Shown in pieces: positions 61,190 through 64,000 of a DNA stretch of 64,000 nt. Position 1 is the stretch's first letter; every line of letters starts with the position of its first letter. The translations under genes and the position numbers were made by a program. The DNA is from JAEWWD01 sp964440115 (lineage in GTDB: Bacteria > Bacillota > Clostridia > Christensenellales > CAG-138), in assembly GCA_964440115.1 (NCBI GenBank), contig CAYTPV010000004.1:333230-397229 (forward strand), given 5' to 3'. Under the pieces are notes generated by a model that saw nothing but the letters and a program-made list of their open reading frames with translations, was not told the DNA's origin and made no database searches.

Positions 61190-61216
61190 AGGCCGGGGAT
61201 GAACCATCCCCGGCCT
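61190..61216 (-). terminator. Terminator of the GcvH operon
   Basis: AGGCCGGGGATG (61190-61201) and CATCCCCGGCCT (61205-61216) form a perfect 12-bp stem, 55 bases beyond the gcvH stop. T-tracts are short on both strands. Confidence 0.7.
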
Positions 61217-61270
61217 GTTTACTGCCGACCGGACTGCGATTGAAGGGCGCTGCAGGCGGCAAGAAAACGC

Positions 61271-61645
61271 TTATAGTTCTGCTAAAAACGCGTCGTATTC
61301 CTCTGCAGTCATGAGTGCGCCTTCATCGATGGACGCAACACGCAGTACGGCAATGTAATTGCCATACGGATCGATGTTGAGCAGTTCAGGCTCAGCGTCC
61401 AAGGCCTCGTTGACTTCCACGACTTCACCCGCCGCACACGAATATACATTGGATACCGTCTTTACGGATTCCACATCCGCCACAGCGTCGCCCTGCGCAA
61501 ATACACATCCCAAAGAAGGGAGGCTGACGGATACGATATCGCCCAATGCTTCCTGCGCATGGAGCGTTATACCGATTTTGGCGAGGCCATTCTCTATCTG
61601 TAACCAAACATGTTCTTTTGTATAGCTGCGGTCTGCAGGTGTCAT
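61271..61645 (-). CDS. gcvH: Glycine cleavage H-like lipoyl carrier protein
   Basis: Lipoyl-domain protein of 124 residues. The lipoylated Lys is in DVESVKTVSNVYSCAAG, and YTKEHVWLQIENGLAKIGIT is the standard H-protein start. AGGAGGA precedes the ATG at 61645. No P, T or L protein genes are in the window, so it may carry a lipoyl group for another system. The upstream gene is a fusion remnant of a UroD-type methyltransferase, and H-like proteins do occur beside methyltransferase genes. Confidence 0.9.
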   Translation of the reverse strand: MTPADRSYTKEHVWLQIENGLAKIGITLHAQEALGDIVSVSLPSLGCVFAQGDAVADVESVKTVSNVYSCAAGEVVEVNEALDAEPELLNIDPYGNYIAVLRVASIDEGALMTAEEYDAFLAEL

Positions 61646-61674
61646 AATTAGTCCTCCTAACGTCAACTTTTCGT

Positions 61675-62268
61675 TTACATGTCAAAGCCGTGTTTGCGAT
61701 TCCAGGCGCGTTTGGCTGCACCCATGGCCGCTATGTTTTGTGTTTTGAGATAGCAGGCGAGGGAATTGCTGCTTGAAAGCAAATACCTGCCGCCGGGACT
61801 GCAATCGTCCATCAACCCGTTTACCTCGTGCGTGACGTCCTCTTCCGTTCCCAGCGTGAGCGTATTGAGATCTACACTGCCTATGAGCGCGACCTTGCTC
61901 CCATGCGTTTGCTTGACCTGGCGAATATCCATGGCGCCGGGCTGCAGTGGATGGACGGCGTTCATGCCCAGCGTGAGCAGATCATCCAATACCGGCAGAA
62001 TATTGCCGTCGCTGTGGTAAATCCAGGGCTTTTTGATATTCGCCGCCATGCGCCGGAAATACGGCATAACAAATTCTCGGAACACCTCGGGGCGGACGTA
62101 TGTACCGGTATTGAACGCGATATCCTCGCCGATCCAGATAAAATCGATTTCCGAGGGCGGATAAGTCTCAAAATCCTGCGTATAGGCGGAAAGAATAAAC
62201 TTTTCGTCAGTCACATGCTGCTCACCCACAATCTGGGCAAGGGCTTTTCGGATTTCGGTTGCTTGCAT
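61675..62268 (-). CDS. Chimeric ORF: FAD-oxidase N terminus fused to UroD-family methyltransferase C terminus
   Basis: Open frame of 197 residues built from two unrelated proteins. Residues 1-40 (KALAQIVGEQHVTDEKF, YTQDFETYPPSE) match the N terminus of GlcD-type FAD-linked oxidases. From about residue 41 (IDFIWIGEDIAFNTG, KPWIYHSDGNILPVLDD, MNAVHPLQPGAMD, LIGSVDLNTLTLGT) it matches the second half of uroporphyrinogen-decarboxylase-like methyltransferases (MtaA type). Full-length members would be about 460 and 340 residues. A deletion joining two genes in frame is the simplest reading. AAAGGAG precedes the ATG, so it may be translated, but activity is unlikely. Confidence 0.75.
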   Translation of the reverse strand: MQATEIRKALAQIVGEQHVTDEKFILSAYTQDFETYPPSEIDFIWIGEDIAFNTGTYVRPEVFREFVMPYFRRMAANIKKPWIYHSDGNILPVLDDLLTLGMNAVHPLQPGAMDIRQVKQTHGSKVALIGSVDLNTLTLGTEEDVTHEVNGLMDDCSPGGRYLLSSSNSLACYLKTQNIAAMGAAKRAWNRKHGFDM

Positions 62269-62289
62269 AAAAACGAGCTCCTTTCAGTG

Positions 62290-63529
62290 TCAATCGCAAT
62301 CCGCCGCGAATTGGGAAAACCGGCGGTAACGGGCATATGTCTTTTCGTAGGCGGCGCTGTGGGTGGCTTCCGGCAACAGCCGCTGTGACTCCGTAAACGA
62401 ATTCAGCAGTATGGCGTTGATGTCGCCGCCGTAGAGCTTGCTGCGGCACATGGCGTCCACTACCTTCGTGACGGTATCCTGCGCCGCGTATATGGATACG
62501 GGTAGTCCGCATACATCAGAAATCAGCTGGGGGTACGAACACCGCCAGTGGCGAGTGCAATTTCTCTGATCACGACGCCGCTTTGTGCGTACAGGTCAAT
62601 CGCATGCCGTATGCTGTAGGCAACGCCTTCGAGTACAGCGCGTGCGAAGTGCTGCTTTTTGTGCTGTAGCCTTGCGCCATAGAAACCGCCTGCAATGCGG
62701 TCACTCCAATATGGGCTGCGTTCCCCGACGAGGTAGGGGAGGAACACCAATCCATCGCAGCCGGGAGAAACTGTCCATGCAGCTTCTGCCATTTCGGGCA
62801 GTGTATCCTGCTGGTAGACATTTTCAAAGAGCCACATCAGCGACGCGCCCGTGGTGGAGGAAACGCCGCCGAACAGATGATAGCCGCCCAGTTCAAGCGT
62901 ATAGAGGCTGTTGTGTTCCGCCGTCTTATTTGCCTGATCCACCATTGTGAAGAACATGGAAGAGCTGCCCAGCGAATACACCAGCCGGCCGGGTTCATGA
63001 GGTGCGCCGCCCAACAGGGCGATCATATCGCTATAACCGGTATATACCTTGACGTCGGACGGGGTGCCATACTGTTCAGCAACAGCGGGCAGTATTGTGC
63101 CTGCCGTAGCGTCCGAAGGCAGTATGGTGGGCAGCAATTCCACATCGCAGCCGATGTGCCGCAGCCTGTCCGTTGCCCAGGAGCCCGTCTGCCAATCCAG
63201 CAAAGCGGCACCGACTCCTTCGGTTGGATCAGCGGCAACGGTTCCCGTCAGCAGATAGCGCAGATAATCTTTGGGCCAGATCAGTTTGCGCGCGCGGGAA
63301 AGCACATCGGGCAGGTGTTTTTTCATCCATGCGATTTTGGGAAGCGTATAAGTCGTATTGAGCATGAAGGGGGGGGCAGTTTGAAATGATCTACAAGTTC
63401 AAGCGTTTCCTGCTCGGCTCGCCTGTCCAGCCATAGTATGCAGGGGGTAAGCGCCTGACCGGCTTCGTCCAGAAACACGCCGGAATGCATTTGTCCCGTA
63501 CCTGAGATCGCTTTGAGAGTCTTGAGCAA
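62290..63529 (-). pseudogene. FGGY-family carbohydrate kinase pseudogene
   Basis: Remains of a xylulokinase-like kinase. The N-terminal phosphate-binding part (about 60-75 residues) is missing; it begins KAISGTGQMHSGVFLDE, then LWLDRRAEQE. A run of eight C (minus strand, near 63370) causes a frameshift before MLNTTYTLPKIAWMKKH. The middle reads normally through SLGSSSMFFTM and LPYLVGERSPYW to ALATGGVR. A second shift with loss of a few codons near 62520 leads to QLISDVCGLPVSIYAAQD and the natural end YRRFSQFAADCD. Not functional as it stands; the homopolymer shift alone could be a sequencing error, but the missing N terminus could not. Confidence 0.85.
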
Positions 63530-63843
63530 TCATCGCCGCAGTAGCATGCTTCGCAATGCCCGCAGTGGTTGAGCGTTTTATTGACGACGCGGTCGCCTTC
63601 CGTAAATGAGGTCAACGTTTCGGTCGGGATATCCGCGATGGTACCCGCCGCTTCATGTCCGGGTATATTGGGCAGAGGCATGCTGGAGCTGCGGCTGAAA
63701 ATCCGCTGTTCCCAGGTACAGAGCAAGCATGTATCAAGCCTGACCAATACTTCGCCGGGCTGGGGGATTGGCGTGCTGACCTCGCATACCGCCGCGCTTT
63801 TATCGCCGTTTACAACGACTGCTTTCATTTTTTTCGGTATCAT
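63530..63843 (-). pseudogene. Zinc-dependent alcohol dehydrogenase (MDR), N-terminal fragment
   Basis: About 105 residues of a medium-chain dehydrogenase: MKAVVVNGDKSAAVCEVS, PGEVLVRLDTCLLC, the PGHEAAG zinc motif, EGDRVV and the start of the structural zinc lobe HCGHCEACYCGDD. At that point the sequence passes without a gap into the kinase gene in another frame, so the Rossmann half (about 240 residues) is gone. The open frame continues to 63391 only by chance. A deletion between the dehydrogenase and kinase genes explains both truncations. Confidence 0.85.
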
Positions 63844-63906
63844 TTACATCCTAACTTGAAAGCTGTTGATGCTTTTCGTCTTAATCACTAAAAACAGAAA
63901 GGAGGG

Positions 63907-63938
63907 GGATGCGGCTGTTGGTGGGCACAGCCGCATCC
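63907..63938 (-). terminator. Terminator of the upstream minus-strand gene
   Basis: GGATGCGGCTGT (63907-63918) and ACAGCCGCATCC (63927-63938) form a perfect 12-bp stem, eight bases after the stop of the gene entering from the right edge; a CCCCCTCCTTTCTG stretch follows instead of a clean T-tract. Confidence 0.7.
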
Positions 63939-63945
63939 TGATCCA

Positions 63946-64000
63946 TCAGCAGAAGACTCCATCCGAGGGCATATTGACGCCCAGGGCTTTGGCTTCTTCA
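63946..64000 (-). CDS. C-terminal end of a gene entering from the right edge
   Basis: Last 17 codons of a minus-strand gene, ending AKALGVNMPSDGVFC and a TGA at 63948-63946. Too short to identify. It precedes a strong hairpin, as expected of a true gene end. Confidence 0.55.
   Translation of the reverse strand, partial: EEAKALGVNMPSDGVFC

Noticed and set aside
1..64000. CRISPR arrays, rRNA genes, complete insertion sequences
   Set aside because: No regularly spaced repeats, no rRNA-like stretches and no intact transposase were seen. Only an integrase fragment marks a former mobile element.

Overview
The window looks like chromosomal DNA of an anaerobic, probably gut-associated, spore-forming-lineage member of the Clostridia (Firmicutes). 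The grounds are Gram-positive style AGGAGG ribosome sites, many TTGACA-N17-TATAAT promoters, lipoprotein-type solute-binding proteins, a LonB-LonA-EngB cluster, an FeFe-hydrogenase-related sensory cluster and an aconitase-isocitrate dehydrogenase pair. I cannot assign a genus. About half the genes are housekeeping; the rest form an accessory region devoted to phosphorylated compounds, plus two decayed patches.

Layout. 1-5.4 kb: end of a sensor histidine kinase, a SPOR protein, then a tight five-gene operon (DRTGG, anti-sigma-type ATPase, hydrogenase-like Fe-S protein, second DRTGG, PHP). 5.6-9.2 kb: aconitase-family hydratase and NADP isocitrate dehydrogenase. 9.3-13.2 kb (minus): three HAD phosphatase paralogues followed by an apparently circularly permuted phosphoglycerate mutase. 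13.5-20.6 kb (plus): a lipoprotein, LonB, Lon, EngB, a zinc-ribbon protein and a metallophosphoesterase. 20.6-29.0 kb (minus): a HAD, an iron/hexose-phosphate-type ABC importer, a membrane protein, another HAD, a LacI protein lacking its DNA-binding domain and a metallo-beta-lactamase-fold protein. 29.4-36.3 kb (minus): LacI regulator, PHP phosphoesterase, PfkB kinase, MgtC and a heterodimeric ABC exporter. 36.6-38.2 kb (plus): an endonuclease/exonuclease/phosphatase-fold enzyme and a wrecked sixth HAD gene. 38.3-40.2 kb (minus): a PiT phosphate transporter with its DUF47 partner, behind a long structured leader. 40.4-45.2 kb: tRNA-Arg(CCG), an integrase remnant, and a three-gene methyltransferase/FAD-Fe-S oxidase/SDR cassette. 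45.0-49.6 kb: a 57-residue small protein (minus), SelO, a DEAD-box helicase and a PQQ-type sugar dehydrogenase lipoprotein. 49.7-55.5 kb (minus): an oligopeptide ABC importer. 56.0-60.9 kb: two adenine-deaminase-family genes and a BMP-type nucleoside-binding lipoprotein, behind an attenuator. 61.2-64 kb (minus): GcvH followed upstream by fused, truncated and frameshifted genes.

How it may work together. Near-identical LacI-type palindromes (consensus ACGCAAACGTTTGCGT) lie just downstream of four strong promoters: those of the HAD/mutase operon, the HAD/importer operon, the LacI gene itself and the phosphatase-fold gene. This suggests one regulon that imports a phosphorylated carbohydrate or phosphoester, cleaves it with several HAD, PHP and EEP enzymes, and feeds the products through a PfkB kinase and a rewired phosphoglycerate mutase. 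This regulon, with the permuted mutase inside it, is the best candidate here for an undescribed system.
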